From assembly GCF_001517545.1 (NCBI RefSeq), contig NZ_FBYA01000004.1, positions 234,419 to 298,418 on the forward strand: a DNA stretch of 64,000 nucleotides. The letters are read 5' to 3'. Shown one piece after another: positions 41,108-49,279 of the stretch (the first letter of the stretch is position 1; each line of letters opens with the position of its first letter). A program made the position numbers and the translations under genes. The notes beneath the pieces were generated by a model. The model was not told the origin of the DNA, did no database searches, and was given only the letters and a program-made list of their open reading frames with translations. The DNA comes from Limnohabitans sp. Rim47 (lineage in GTDB: Bacteria; Pseudomonadota; Gammaproteobacteria; Burkholderiales; Burkholderiaceae_C).

Positions 41108-41928
41108 ATGCAACCTCTTGACGAAGCCATTGACCTGAAACCCTCCGCACTTCAGGACTCGCCCCACGAATTCACAGGCACGACCCACCCGGCCTACGCC
41201 AACATGGTCGGGCCTTTTGGTGGCACCACCGCTGCGCAGTTACTGCAGTCAGCCATGCTGCACCCGGATCGCCTGGGCGATCCGGTGGCGCTCACGGTCA
41301 ACTTTGCGGCTCCTGTGGCCGATGGCAACATCCGCTTTGTGGCCCGGCCCGTGCGTACCAATCGATCGACCCAGCACTGGATCATCGAAGCCCACCAAGC
41401 TGAAGGCGTGGTGGCAACCGCCACTGCTGTGTTCGCGGTGCGGCGCGAGACCTAGGTCGGATGTGGAGGCCAAGATGCCCGCCAACGTGCCCGCGCCTGA
41501 CGCCTTGCAACGCATGCCTGTGAAAGGCATGCCCGCCTGGCCGCAGCGCTACGACATGCGCTTTGTCGAAGGCGCGTTCCCCACAGCCTTTGACGAGCAA
41601 GAACAAACCCACTCGCGCTCCACCCTGTGGGTGCGCGACGAGCCCGCCCGGGCCATGGACTTCGCCTCGCTGGCGGCCATGAGCGACAGTTTTTTTTCCG
41701 CGCATTTACGTCAGTCGCCGCCGTCGCGCGATGGTTGGCACGGTGTCCATGACCACTTATTTTCACGCCGACAGCGCCTTGCTGGAGCAGGTGTGCGAGC
41801 GCCATGTGCTGGGTGTGGCCAAGGCGCTGAACTACCGCCACGACTACTTTGACCAGCCGGGCGAACTCTGGAGCCCCGATGGGCAGTTGCTGGCCAGCAC
41901 GCACCAGCTGGTGTATTTCAAGGATTGA
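41108..41928 (+). pseudogene. TesB-like acyl-CoA thioesterase, broken by two frameshifts
   Basis: Three reading-frame pieces together make one thioesterase. The first (from MQPLDEAIDL) stops at TAG 41453-41455. A second frame continues SDVEAKMPANVPAPDALQRM to AMSDSFF. A third finishes GTVSMTTYFHAD to HQLVYFKD. The first break looks like an extra A at 41454 (CCTAGG for CCTGG), the second like an extra T in the run of eight T at 41690-41697. Two insertions in good-quality surroundings favour a real pseudogene, though homopolymer sequencing error is possible for the second. Confidence 0.8.
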
Positions 41929-41934
41929 GCAGGC

Positions 41935-42096
41935 ATGCACAAGGACATCATCATCCGCCCCATAGAGCGCGAGGACCATGCCCAATGGTGACCACTTGTC
42001 TATTGGACGACGCAGATCGGCAATGCTTCTGGCCGAGCCCTGTATGACAAGGTGGCCAGCCACACAGGGTTCATCATTTATTCAAAGGAACTCTGA
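41935..42096 (+). pseudogene. Remnant of a GNAT-family N-acetyltransferase gene
   Basis: The frame begins MHKDIIIRPIEREDHAQW, then TGA, then continues in frame LVYWTTQIGNASGRALYDKV...GFIIYSKEL and stop. These are the first and last parts of a typical GNAT protein (start IIIRPI, end TNxxARALYDKVAxxxGFIxY); about 100 central residues appear to be deleted. It follows the thioesterase pseudogene by six bases. Confidence 0.65.
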
Positions 42097-42100
42097 TGTC

Positions 42101-42134
42101 GGAAGGGCATGAGCCTGTGGGCGCATGCCCTTCC
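42101..42134. repeat. Perfect 11-bp inverted repeat upstream of brnT
   Basis: GGAAGGGCATG and CATGCCCTTCC flank a 12-base loop and are followed by TTTG. It could be an old terminator of the degraded GNAT gene or an operator-like structure. Confidence 0.7.
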
Positions 42135-42157
42135 TTTGTCGGCACTTTTCAAAAGCC

Positions 42158-42186
42158 TTGACGGTTTGATTATTTGCATCTACATT
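42158..42186 (+). promoter_or_regulatory. brnT: Sigma-70 promoter of brnTA
   Basis: TTGACG and TACATT are separated by 17 bases. The expected start falls at about 42193, the A of the brnT ATG, so the transcript may be leaderless. BrnT-BrnA complexes are known to repress their own promoter. Confidence 0.65.
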
Positions 42187-42192
42187 AATCAG

Positions 42193-42492
42193 ATGGATGC
42201 CAAGCTGAGTTGGGACGAAACCAAGAGGCAAATCAACCTGCGCAAGCATGGGCTGGACTTTGCCTTGGCAGGTGTGGTTCTCGATTCCCGTTACAGGTTG
42301 GACATCCCGGTGGTCCGAGGCGCAGAGCCGCGAGCCTTGTCCATGTCGTATGCGATGGGATTTTTGGCAGTCCTGACGGTGGTCCATGTGGCGCGTGATG
42401 GGTCTTGCCGAATCATCAGTTTCCGCCGTGCCAGCCGTGAAGAAAGAGAGGCGTACCTTGTCTGGATCGAAAACGAATGCGATGAGCCGTAA
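42193..42492 (+). CDS. brnT: BrnT-family toxin (ribonuclease)
   Basis: The 99-residue protein matches the BrnT toxin family, ribonucleases of type II toxin-antitoxin systems. Diagnostic parts are LSWDETKRQINLRKHGLDFALA, VVLDSRYRLDI, and the C-terminal DGSCRIISFRRASREEREAY. ATG at 42193 gives family length; an upstream frame start at 42109 lies before the promoter and was rejected. It overlaps the antitoxin gene by 11 bases. Confidence 0.9.
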   Translation: MDAKLSWDETKRQINLRKHGLDFALAGVVLDSRYRLDIPVVRGAEPRALSMSYAMGFLAVLTVVHVARDGSCRIISFRRASREEREAYLVWIENECDEP

Positions 42493-42772
42493 AGACGTGA
42501 TCAAGGCTTTGAAGGTCAGCGAGCGCGAGGCTCCCTATGTGTGGGATGGCCAAAATGAGGACGACCGTCCAGCAACCTCCGAGGAGCTGGCACATGGCCT
42601 GGCATTGGCCCGCAAACGCGGCAGGCCAGCAGGCAGCGGCGTCAAAGAGCAGGTGGCCATCCGTCTGGACAAGGACATCCTGCAGGCCTTTCGAGCCCAA
42701 GGCCAGGGCTGGCAAACCCGCATCAACCAGGCTTTGAGGCGCTATCTGACAGAACACCCTGCGCAGCCGTGA
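42482..42772 (+). CDS. brnA: BrnA-family antitoxin
   Basis: The 96-residue protein ends in the BrnA DNA-binding and dimerisation region (KEQVAIRLDKDILQAFRAQG followed by WQTRINQALRRYL), a ribbon-helix-helix type fold. It should neutralise BrnT and, with it, repress the operon. Overlap with brnT indicates coupled translation. Confidence 0.9.
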   Translation: MSRKDVIKALKVSEREAPYVWDGQNEDDRPATSEELAHGLALARKRGRPAGSGVKEQVAIRLDKDILQAFRAQGQGWQTRINQALRRYLTEHPAQP

Positions 42773-42795
42773 ATCGGGACGCAGGCTGTTTTTTT
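42764..42795 (+). terminator. Terminator of brnTA
   Basis: CAGCC and GGCTG, separated by 15 bases, are followed by seven T residues. The stem is short and starts within the last brnA codons, so confidence is moderate. Confidence 0.5.
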
Positions 42796-42796
42796 C

Positions 42797-43840
42797 TCAG
42801 CGCCTCATCTGCTGAAGCGCACTGGCCACTTCGGTGACCAGCGCCGGGCCTTTGTAGATCAATCCGGTGTAGATCTGCACCACGTCGGCACCGGCTTCGA
42901 TTTTGGCAATGGCGTCATGACCGCTCAGGATGCCGCCCACGCCGATGATGGGGAAGTCCTTGCCTAAAGCGGCGCGCAGCTGGCGGATCACGCGGTTGCT
43001 GCCTTCGAGCACCGGCGCACCCGACAGACCACCCATTTCTTCGGCGTGCGGCAGGCCGCTCACGGCGTCACGCGCCAGCGTGGTGTTGGTGGCGATCACG
43101 CCGTCCATGCCGTGCTTTTGCAAGGTGGCGGCGATCACGCCCACTTGCGTCTCGTCCAAGTCGGGCGCGATTTTCAGGAACATGGGCACCCGGCGGCCGT
43201 GTTCAGCAGCCAGTTCTTCGCGTCGTGCGGCCAGTGCGCCCAACAGGCCGTCCAGCGCCTCGTCGCTTTGCAGGGCACGCAGGTTCTTGGTGTTGGGGCT
43301 GGAGATGTTCACCGTCACGTAGTCGGCATGCGGGTACACGCCCGCCAACGCGATCAAATAATCGTCGGTGGCGTTTTCAATGGGGGTGGCGGCGTTTTTG
43401 CCGATGTTGAGACCCAGCAGGCGACCGTGCTGGCGAAATTTGGAGCGCTTGACGTTGGCGATGAAGGCGTCGAGCCCGTCGTTGTTGAAGCCCAAGCGGT
43501 TGATGAGGGCTTGCGCCTCGGGCAGGCGGAACATGCGGGGCTTGGGGTTGCCCGGCTGCGCTTTGGGTGTGACGGTGCCCACCTCAACAAAGCCAAAACC
43601 CATGGCACCCAGACCATCGATGCAGCGGGCGTTTTTGTCCAGACCTGCGGCCAGGCCCAAGCGGTTGGGGAAGTGCAGGCCCGCCAATGTGATGGGCTGC
43701 GCCACAAAGGGTTGGCGGTAAACACGGTCGAGTGGGGTGTTTTGGGTGCGTGCCAGGCCCTCGATGGTCAGTTCGTGGGCTTCTTCGGGGTCCATCTTGA
43801 ACAAAAACGAGCGGGCGAGGGTGTAGGGGATCAAGGACAT
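42797..43840 (-). CDS. pyrD: Dihydroorotate dehydrogenase (quinone), class 2
   Basis: PyrD oxidises dihydroorotate to orotate at the membrane with quinone in pyrimidine synthesis. The 347-residue protein begins MSLIPYTLARSFLFKMDPE, an amphipathic membrane-docking region, and has GLAAGLDKN, VEVGTVTPKAQPGNPKPR, VTVNISSPNT and GVGGILSG flavin-site segments. The ATG at 43840 preserves family length; an upstream extension was rejected. Confidence 0.96.
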   Translation of the reverse strand: MSLIPYTLARSFLFKMDPEEAHELTIEGLARTQNTPLDRVYRQPFVAQPITLAGLHFPNRLGLAAGLDKNARCIDGLGAMGFGFVEVGTVTPKAQPGNPKPRMFRLPEAQALINRLGFNNDGLDAFIANVKRSKFRQHGRLLGLNIGKNAATPIENATDDYLIALAGVYPHADYVTVNISSPNTKNLRALQSDEALDGLLGALAARREELAAEHGRRVPMFLKIAPDLDETQVGVIAATLQKHGMDGVIATNTTLARDAVSGLPHAEEMGGLSGAPVLEGSNRVIRQLRAALGKDFPIIGVGGILSGHDAIAKIEAGADVVQIYTGLIYKGPALVTEVASALQQMRR

Positions 43841-43932
43841 TGGATAATTCCGGCCAGCAAAGGCGGTGACAACAATGGTGTTGATTGTCGCAAACCCGGC
43901 GCAGCTTTCTTTTTTTACCCAGACCCGACCCC

Positions 43933-44604
43933 ATGACACAAGACGAACTCAAAGCCCTGGTGGGCCAAGCCGCCCTGAAATACGTTGTTCCCGGCGAGAT
44001 CGTCGGCGTGGGCACCGGCTCCACGGTCAACAAATTCATCGATGCGCTGGCCACCATGAAAGATCAGATCAAAGGCGCGGTGTCCAGCTCCGAAGCCTCC
44101 ACGGTGCGCCTCAAAGCGCTGGGCATTCCGGTGTTTGACTGCAACGAGGTCGAGAGCCTGTCGGTCTACATCGATGGTGCCGACGAGATCGACCATCAAG
44201 GCCACATGGTCAAGGGCGGTGGCGCGGCCTTGACCCGCGAAAAAATCGTGGCGGCCCAGTCCAAGCAGTTTGTCTGCATCGCCGACGAGAGCAAGTTGGT
44301 GCAGGTTTTGGGCGCTTTCCCGTTGCCGGTGGAGGTCATTCCCATGGCCACGGCCCGCGTCATGCGCCAGTTTGCCGCCATGGGGGGCACGGCTGCTGTG
44401 CGCCTGAAAGACGGCCAGCCGCTGGTGACCGACAACGGCCAGCACATCGTGGATGTGAAGGGCCTGAAAATCACCGACCCGGTGGCCTTTGAAAACACCG
44501 TGAGCCAGTGGCCCGGCGTGGTGACGGTGGGCGTGTTTGCCTTGCAAAAAGCCCAGGTCTGTTTGCTGGGCACTTCTGAAGGCGTGAAGACCCTCAACTA
44601 TTGA
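43933..44604 (+). CDS. rpiA: Ribose-5-phosphate isomerase A
   Basis: RpiA interconverts ribose-5-P and ribulose-5-P. The 223-residue protein shows GTGSTVNKFIDAL, IDGADEID (catalytic Asp residues) and KGGGAALTREKIVA. The ATG at 43933 was chosen for family length over an earlier in-frame start. It is divergent from pyrD. Confidence 0.97.
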   Translation: MTQDELKALVGQAALKYVVPGEIVGVGTGSTVNKFIDALATMKDQIKGAVSSSEASTVRLKALGIPVFDCNEVESLSVYIDGADEIDHQGHMVKGGGAALTREKIVAAQSKQFVCIADESKLVQVLGAFPLPVEVIPMATARVMRQFAAMGGTAAVRLKDGQPLVTDNGQHIVDVKGLKITDPVAFENTVSQWPGVVTVGVFALQKAQVCLLGTSEGVKTLNY

Positions 44605-44607
44605 GGC

Positions 44608-45711
44608 TCAAGCCCGGCGCAGCAGCAAGCGCAAGTCTGGCCCGATGCGCTGCGCATCATGAAAGGCCAGCTTGACCGAATCACTCAGGGTGGTCAGCGC
44701 AGGCAAAAAGGCCATGCCTTGGCCAGGCCCCAGCAGTTGCGGGGCCAGGTAGACCAACAACTCGTCCACCAGATCTTCGCGGATGAATGAGCCGTTGAGC
44801 TTGTGCCCGGCCTCCACGTGCAGTTCGTTGATTTCGCGTCGGGCCAGGTCGCGCAGCATGCCCGCCAAATCGACCTTGCCGCCAGAGCCGGGGCAATCGA
44901 TCACGGTCACGCCGCGAGCCGTCAGCGCAGCGCGTTTGTCGGCTTGCTCGCTGGTGGCGGTGTAAACCCAAATCTGCCGTGCATGTTCCCCTGCGCCTTG
45001 GGTGTCCAGCAGTTGGGCCGTCAGCGGCATGTCCAAGCGGCTGTCCACCACCACCAAGTGCGGTTGGCGGGGCACCTCAAGGCCACGCACGTTCAGTTGC
45101 GGGTCGTCTTCGAGCACGGTGCCGATGCCGGTCAGGATGGCGCAGGCGCGGGCTCGCCAGGCATGGCCGTCGGCGCGGGCTTGGGGGCTTGTGATCCATT
45201 GGCTTTGGCCGTTGGGCAGGGCCGTTTGCCCATCCAACGAGGCGGCCACCTTCAAGCGCACCCAAGGCAAGCCACGTTCCATGCGGCTGAAAAAGCCCAC
45301 ATTCAATTCGCGCGCTTGCAGGGCGATGTCACTGCCGGGGGCCAGGGTTTCGGTCTGCACTCCGGCGGCGGCCAATCGGGCCATGCCCTGGCCCGCGACT
45401 TGGGGGTTGGGGTCGGTCATGGCGGCGACCACGCGGCCTATTCCCGCTGTGGCCAAGGCATCGCAACAGGGGCTGGTGCGGCCTTGGTGGGCACAGGGCT
45501 CCAGCGTGACCCAGGCTGTGGCCCCTTGCACGCTGCGGCCACGCTCAGCGGCGTCGCGCAGCGCCATGATTTCGGCGTGCGGCCCGCCAGCGCGTTGGGT
45601 GTGGCCTTGGCCCAGCACGGTGCCGTCGGCGGCGGTGATCACACAGCCCACACGCGGGTTGGGCGAAGTCAGCCACAGGGCTTGGCGAGCCAGATCCAGG
45701 GCGTGTTGCAT
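44608..45711 (-). CDS. ribD: Bifunctional riboflavin biosynthesis deaminase/reductase RibD
   Basis: RibD performs the second deamination and reduction steps of riboflavin synthesis. The 367-residue protein has an N-terminal zinc deaminase domain (HAEI and PCAHQGRTSPC ligands, about 50-85) and a C-terminal reductase domain (VRLKVAASLDGQTA, ILTGIGTVLEDDPQLNVR, HVEAGHKLNGSF). The start at 45711 is by family length; no clear ribosome site is visible. Confidence 0.94.
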   Translation of the reverse strand: MQHALDLARQALWLTSPNPRVGCVITAADGTVLGQGHTQRAGGPHAEIMALRDAAERGRSVQGATAWVTLEPCAHQGRTSPCCDALATAGIGRVVAAMTDPNPQVAGQGMARLAAAGVQTETLAPGSDIALQARELNVGFFSRMERGLPWVRLKVAASLDGQTALPNGQSQWITSPQARADGHAWRARACAILTGIGTVLEDDPQLNVRGLEVPRQPHLVVVDSRLDMPLTAQLLDTQGAGEHARQIWVYTATSEQADKRAALTARGVTVIDCPGSGGKVDLAGMLRDLARREINELHVEAGHKLNGSFIREDLVDELLVYLAPQLLGPGQGMAFLPALTTLSDSVKLAFHDAQRIGPDLRLLLRRA

Positions 45712-45792
45712 GGGTGTGGGGTGAACGGTCGAAGTGGGCACGGCGGTCAGCAAATGGGTGGATGCGGTGGCGCGGCCAATTGGCCGCACAGA

Positions 45793-46230
45793 CTAGGGCG
45801 AGGATACGCCAACCCACAGAGGGATGGTCGAGGCGCTGCTGTGCCATTCGATGCGGGTGCTGGCCTTGCTGCCTTGCGCGGCATTGTTGCTGGTGCCTGT
45901 TCCGCTGCCTACCCATTCCACGCTGACTTGCAAGTCGTTCACCAAGCCGTCACCCCGAGGGGTGATGCGCGTTTGTCGGGTGTAGCGCACGCCTTGCAGC
46001 TGCATGTCATCTTGACCGGGGCACAAGGTGGCGTTGGCCTGTGAACGCAAGCAGTCCATGGCTTCTTGGGCCAGGTGTTGTGCCACAGTGTGTTGACGGC
46101 TTGCGCTGGCCATGTGGAGGGTTTTAAGGGTCAACTGGGTTGCGCCGACCAGCCCGATGCCCAAGACAGCCGAGGCGATCAGGGCTTCGATCAAGGCCAT
46201 GCCTTGCTGGGCGGGGGCGTGGTTTGTCAT
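45793..46230 (-). CDS. pilV: Type IV pilus minor pilin PilV-like
   Basis: The 145-residue protein has a prepilin-type N-terminus: a short leader ending in Gly, then MALIEALIASAVLGIGLVG with Glu at position 5. Two cysteines lie in CLRSQANATLCPG. It overlaps pilX by four bases and is the last gene of the minor pilin operon. Confidence 0.82.
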   Translation of the reverse strand: MTNHAPAQQGMALIEALIASAVLGIGLVGATQLTLKTLHMASASRQHTVAQHLAQEAMDCLRSQANATLCPGQDDMQLQGVRYTRQTRITPRGDGLVNDLQVSVEWVGSGTGTSNNAAQGSKASTRIEWHSSASTIPLWVGVSSP

Positions 46231-47444
46231 GGCGTGCCCTCGCTCCAGCTGCCATTGATGCGCTGGACCCGAGTCGCATCGATGCCTTCGGGCCAGTTCA
46301 GGATGTAGGCATTGCGGCCTTCTGGGCGGGCCAACACCGTGCCAGAGCGCCACTCGGGCATGCCCGATTCCACCACCAGTTGGCCCTCGATGGTCCCCGC
46401 TTGCCAGCCCCGCAACTTTTCATCGTCGCAGCCAGAGTCAAGCAAGACGCTGCCCACAACACGCACGCTGGTGCCCATGCGCGGGCAGCGCTGGGCACAG
46501 GCTTGGGCAGAAAACACCAGCAGGGCCGGGTGGGCTGATGTGCCCACATTTTGCTGCCAGTCGGCGGGGCTGTCGATCCAGTACACAGAGCGCGGGGGTG
46601 TCGTTTGCGCTGTCAAACCGTTGCGTTCTTGGGCGCTGGACCAGGCTTGCAGTTGTTGGTCTGTGATGTCGCCCAGCACACTTCGCCAGGCGGCACGTGT
46701 GCAGGGGCTGCGCGGCACTGCCGTGTTGGGCGCTGTTTGCGCGCCCCCGCCGGGCAAGCTGATGGGTCTGATGGCCAGACAGGCAATTTTTTCGGCACTG
46801 GAGATGCTGCCGTTGTGGTCGGTGTCCACCACAAAGTGCGTTTGCAAGGCAGGCGCTATGGCTGTGCCGTTGCAGGCCTCACCGTTTTGGCTGAGGGGGC
46901 ACACGCGCAGGCTGGCACCTGCTGCTTCGCTGACACAGCCGTTCAGCACCAGCGCTGCAGGCGCAGCCAAACCCGGCGCGGGGGCCACAAAGGGCACGAA
47001 CAAGCTTTCACGCGCGTGTGCATGGCTGTTTTGGCCAGCGATGCTGGCGCTGGCTTGCACCGTGAGAACGTGCGGTGACTGAAGCAGATCGCGCACGGCA
47101 GTGGCGCTCAGTGCGGCCAGGGGCAGGGCGGGGTGTGGCATGACGCTCAGGGCGCTGCATTGCCACTGAGGGCCGGTTATTCCCGCAGGGCAGACGGTGC
47201 GCGTGGTCAACAGCGCATGGGCATTGAGGCTGCTGTTCGCGATCGCGGCCTGTGCACTCGCCAAGGCCGCATCGGCCGCCAGTCTGGCCTGGCTGGCGTG
47301 TGCGTGGTTGTGGCTGGCCAGTTGGTCGATCAACACACTGCGAGCGCTGTAAAAACTGGTCAAGCTGGCCAGAATCACCAGGCCAATCGCCACCAGCAAG
47401 GTGATGGCCCCACTTTGGGGCCTTGAGGGATGGTGGTTTGTCAT
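46227..47444 (-). CDS. pilX: PilX-like minor pilin assembly protein with long C-terminal extension
   Basis: The 405-residue protein starts with a PilX_N-type membrane anchor (SGAITLLVAIGLVILASLTS) and the following helical segment. PilX proteins are usually about 150-200 residues, so roughly 200 residues are extra. The extension contains a canonical EF-hand-type loop (residues 207-218, D-T-D-H-N-G-S-I-S-S-A-E) and many paired cysteines. The start ATG overlaps the pilW stop by four bases; a long upstream frame was rejected. Confidence 0.75.
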   Translation of the reverse strand: MTNHHPSRPQSGAITLLVAIGLVILASLTSFYSARSVLIDQLASHNHAHASQARLAADAALASAQAAIANSSLNAHALLTTRTVCPAGITGPQWQCSALSVMPHPALPLAALSATAVRDLLQSPHVLTVQASASIAGQNSHAHARESLFVPFVAPAPGLAAPAALVLNGCVSEAAGASLRVCPLSQNGEACNGTAIAPALQTHFVVDTDHNGSISSAEKIACLAIRPISLPGGGAQTAPNTAVPRSPCTRAAWRSVLGDITDQQLQAWSSAQERNGLTAQTTPPRSVYWIDSPADWQQNVGTSAHPALLVFSAQACAQRCPRMGTSVRVVGSVLLDSGCDDEKLRGWQAGTIEGQLVVESGMPEWRSGTVLARPEGRNAYILNWPEGIDATRVQRINGSWSEGTP

Positions 47445-48073
47445 GGGCAAAACAGCGCCTGCTTGCTGGTGGGCAAGTCGTTGCGCAAATGGATGGTTTG
47501 CGACAGGCTGACCTGTCGAGAGGCATCGCCGGGCCACTGCGCCGCCAAGTCCATTTGAACGCTGCGGTGCAGCCAGCCATTGCGCATTTCGCAGTGCAGT
47601 TGCCAGTTCAACGCGGTGATGCTCAGATTGGCGCTGTCGGTGATGGCTTGCCAACTCCCGCTGGCGTTGCATGTCCTGCGTGCTTGCAGTGCGGTGCCGA
47701 CCTGGCGAAAGCCCATGCATTCGTCGTTGTCCCGCTGGCCATTGTGGTTGCGGTCATAGCTGAAGTCGATCTTGCTGCCCTCGATGCTGAAGTCTTGCCC
47801 ATCTTGGCAAAAAGGGTCATCGCAAGCCGTGGGGGATCGGGTTTGCCAGGCGTTGGCTGAGTATTGGGCCTTGCGCAGTTCTCTGGCCATCCAGTCCGTG
47901 GCCGAGCGCAGGTCGGTGTGCAAGTGGCTGTCTTGCAAGGCAGCGCGGTGACCGCGCAAGTGGTTGGCCAGCATGGCGCTGCCTGCGGCCAGAACGACCA
48001 AACCCACCGACATGCCGACGAGCAGACCTATCAAGGTTTCGCCATTTTCAAGCGGGCGTTGTTTGTGTGTCAT
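47441..48073 (-). CDS. pilW: PilW-like minor pilin protein
   Basis: The 210-residue product has a prepilin-like N-terminus but with unusual residues (NG followed by ETLIGLLVGMSVGLVVLAAG: Glu at position 1 and Gly at position 5, where Phe and Glu are usual). Cysteines and an EF-hand-like loop D-R-N-H-N-G-Q-R-D-N-D-E at residues 107-118 follow. It is coupled by four-base overlaps to both neighbours. Confidence 0.78.
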   Translation of the reverse strand: MTHKQRPLENGETLIGLLVGMSVGLVVLAAGSAMLANHLRGHRAALQDSHLHTDLRSATDWMARELRKAQYSANAWQTRSPTACDDPFCQDGQDFSIEGSKIDFSYDRNHNGQRDNDECMGFRQVGTALQARRTCNASGSWQAITDSANLSITALNWQLHCEMRNGWLHRSVQMDLAAQWPGDASRQVSLSQTIHLRNDLPTSKQALFCP

Positions 48074-48549
48074 CGCCGCCAGCAGCGAGCGGGGTCGCTG
48101 TCAGGGTATTCGCCCGCGCCGAAGATGGCGGTTGCCGTGCCCTGCCAGCTCAAGCGCAAAGGGTTGCAGTCGCGGTCTGCCGCCTGGCCAAACAGGCCAA
48201 CGGCCTGCGCGGTATAGCCATCGGCTGTGGCATCTGAGAGGGTGATTTGGTAATGTCCCAAAGGGGAGCGGTCGCTTGACCAGCCCAAGGCCGTCAGCGA
48301 GTCGGCGTAGTGGTCATGTGAGCCGCGCCAACGGGCCTGTTCCATTTGCACTTGGAGCAAGGCCGCTTGCCCATCGGTGCGTCTGGCCTGGCGTTGTTGT
48401 TGCTGGTAAGCGGGCAGGGCCAGCGCAGCGAGCACGCTCATCAGGGCCAAGCTGATCAGCAGTTCGGTCAACGTCCAGCCTGTACTGCGGATGCTGCGTG
48501 TGCTGCATGTGCTCAACAGGGTGTTTGGGCCCCTTCGTGGCATTGGCAT
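48070..48549 (-). CDS. pilE: PilE-like minor pilin
   Basis: The 159-residue type IV pilin-like protein has a 24-residue leader ending STG, then WTLTELLISLALMSVLAALALPAYQQQQ, with Glu5 conserved, and a helical stem typical of PilE (QARRTDGQAALLQVQMEQAR). GGGAGA precedes the ATG at 48549, which defines the start. It is first in the operon pilE-W-X-V. Confidence 0.8.
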   Translation of the reverse strand: MPMPRRGPNTLLSTCSTRSIRSTGWTLTELLISLALMSVLAALALPAYQQQQRQARRTDGQAALLQVQMEQARWRGSHDHYADSLTALGWSSDRSPLGHYQITLSDATADGYTAQAVGLFGQAADRDCNPLRLSWQGTATAIFGAGEYPDSDPARCWRR

Positions 48550-48665
48550 GCGTTGTCTCCCTGATGTGTCGGTGAATTGTGGTCTTATGTATTCACCTTG
48601 TACAGTCCGCAAAGATGCAGCAACTTGTTTGGGCATGGCTGTCCAAAATCACCCGTGAGAAAACC

Positions 48666-49241
48666 ATGAGCTCTTTCTTCACACGCCGTCAAGCTCCCTG
48701 CGACCACTGCAGCGCGAGGGGCTTCACCCTGCTGGAGGCTTTGGTGGTGGTCGCTTTGCTCGGCATTTTGGTCGCCATGGCAGTACCTGCTTTGTCGGAC
48801 GTGCGGGCACGGCACCAGCTGCAAGCCCAGGCTGAAGGGTTTCTGGACAGTTTGGTCCTGGCCCGTTCAGAGGCCTTGCGCCGTCAGCAGCGGGTGAGCC
48901 TGTGCGCCAGGGCGACCGATGGCACATGCGATGCCAACGGCCAATGGCAGCAAGGCTGGCTGGTGTTTGTGGATGCCAACGACAATGGCCTGCACGATTC
49001 AGGGGAGGTGGTGATCGAAGTACATCCACCGGTGCCACCGGTCGTGCAATTGGGTGTCACCAATACGGTGAAGGCCTACTTTTCTTATGGTGCCGAGGGC
49101 CGCAGCATGAGCACCAACGGGGCTTTCATGGCTGGAACATGGCGCTTTTGCCAGGCCTCGTCGTTGGTGGGTTGGCAAGTGGTCAGCAATGCCTTGGGCA
49201 AGCCTCGCTTGCAAAAGTACACACCGCCGAGCTGCCCCTAA
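48666..49241 (+). CDS. fimT: GspH/FimT family pseudopilin
   Basis: The 191-residue protein has a 19-residue leader, the canonical cleavage site G-FTLLEALVVVALLGILVAMAV and the FimT body (ARSEALRRQQRVSLC, WQQGWLVFVDANDNG, plus a C-terminal RLQKYTPPSC). An EF-hand-like loop D-A-N-D-N-G-L-H-D-S-G-E lies at 103-114. It is divergent from the minor pilin operon and helps initiate pilus assembly. Confidence 0.85.
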   Translation: MSSFFTRRQAPCDHCSARGFTLLEALVVVALLGILVAMAVPALSDVRARHQLQAQAEGFLDSLVLARSEALRRQQRVSLCARATDGTCDANGQWQQGWLVFVDANDNGLHDSGEVVIEVHPPVPPVVQLGVTNTVKAYFSYGAEGRSMSTNGAFMAGTWRFCQASSLVGWQVVSNALGKPRLQKYTPPSCP

Positions 49242-49279
49242 GCGGGTGCCCGTCCTGTCGGCAGGGCGAGCTTGGCGCG

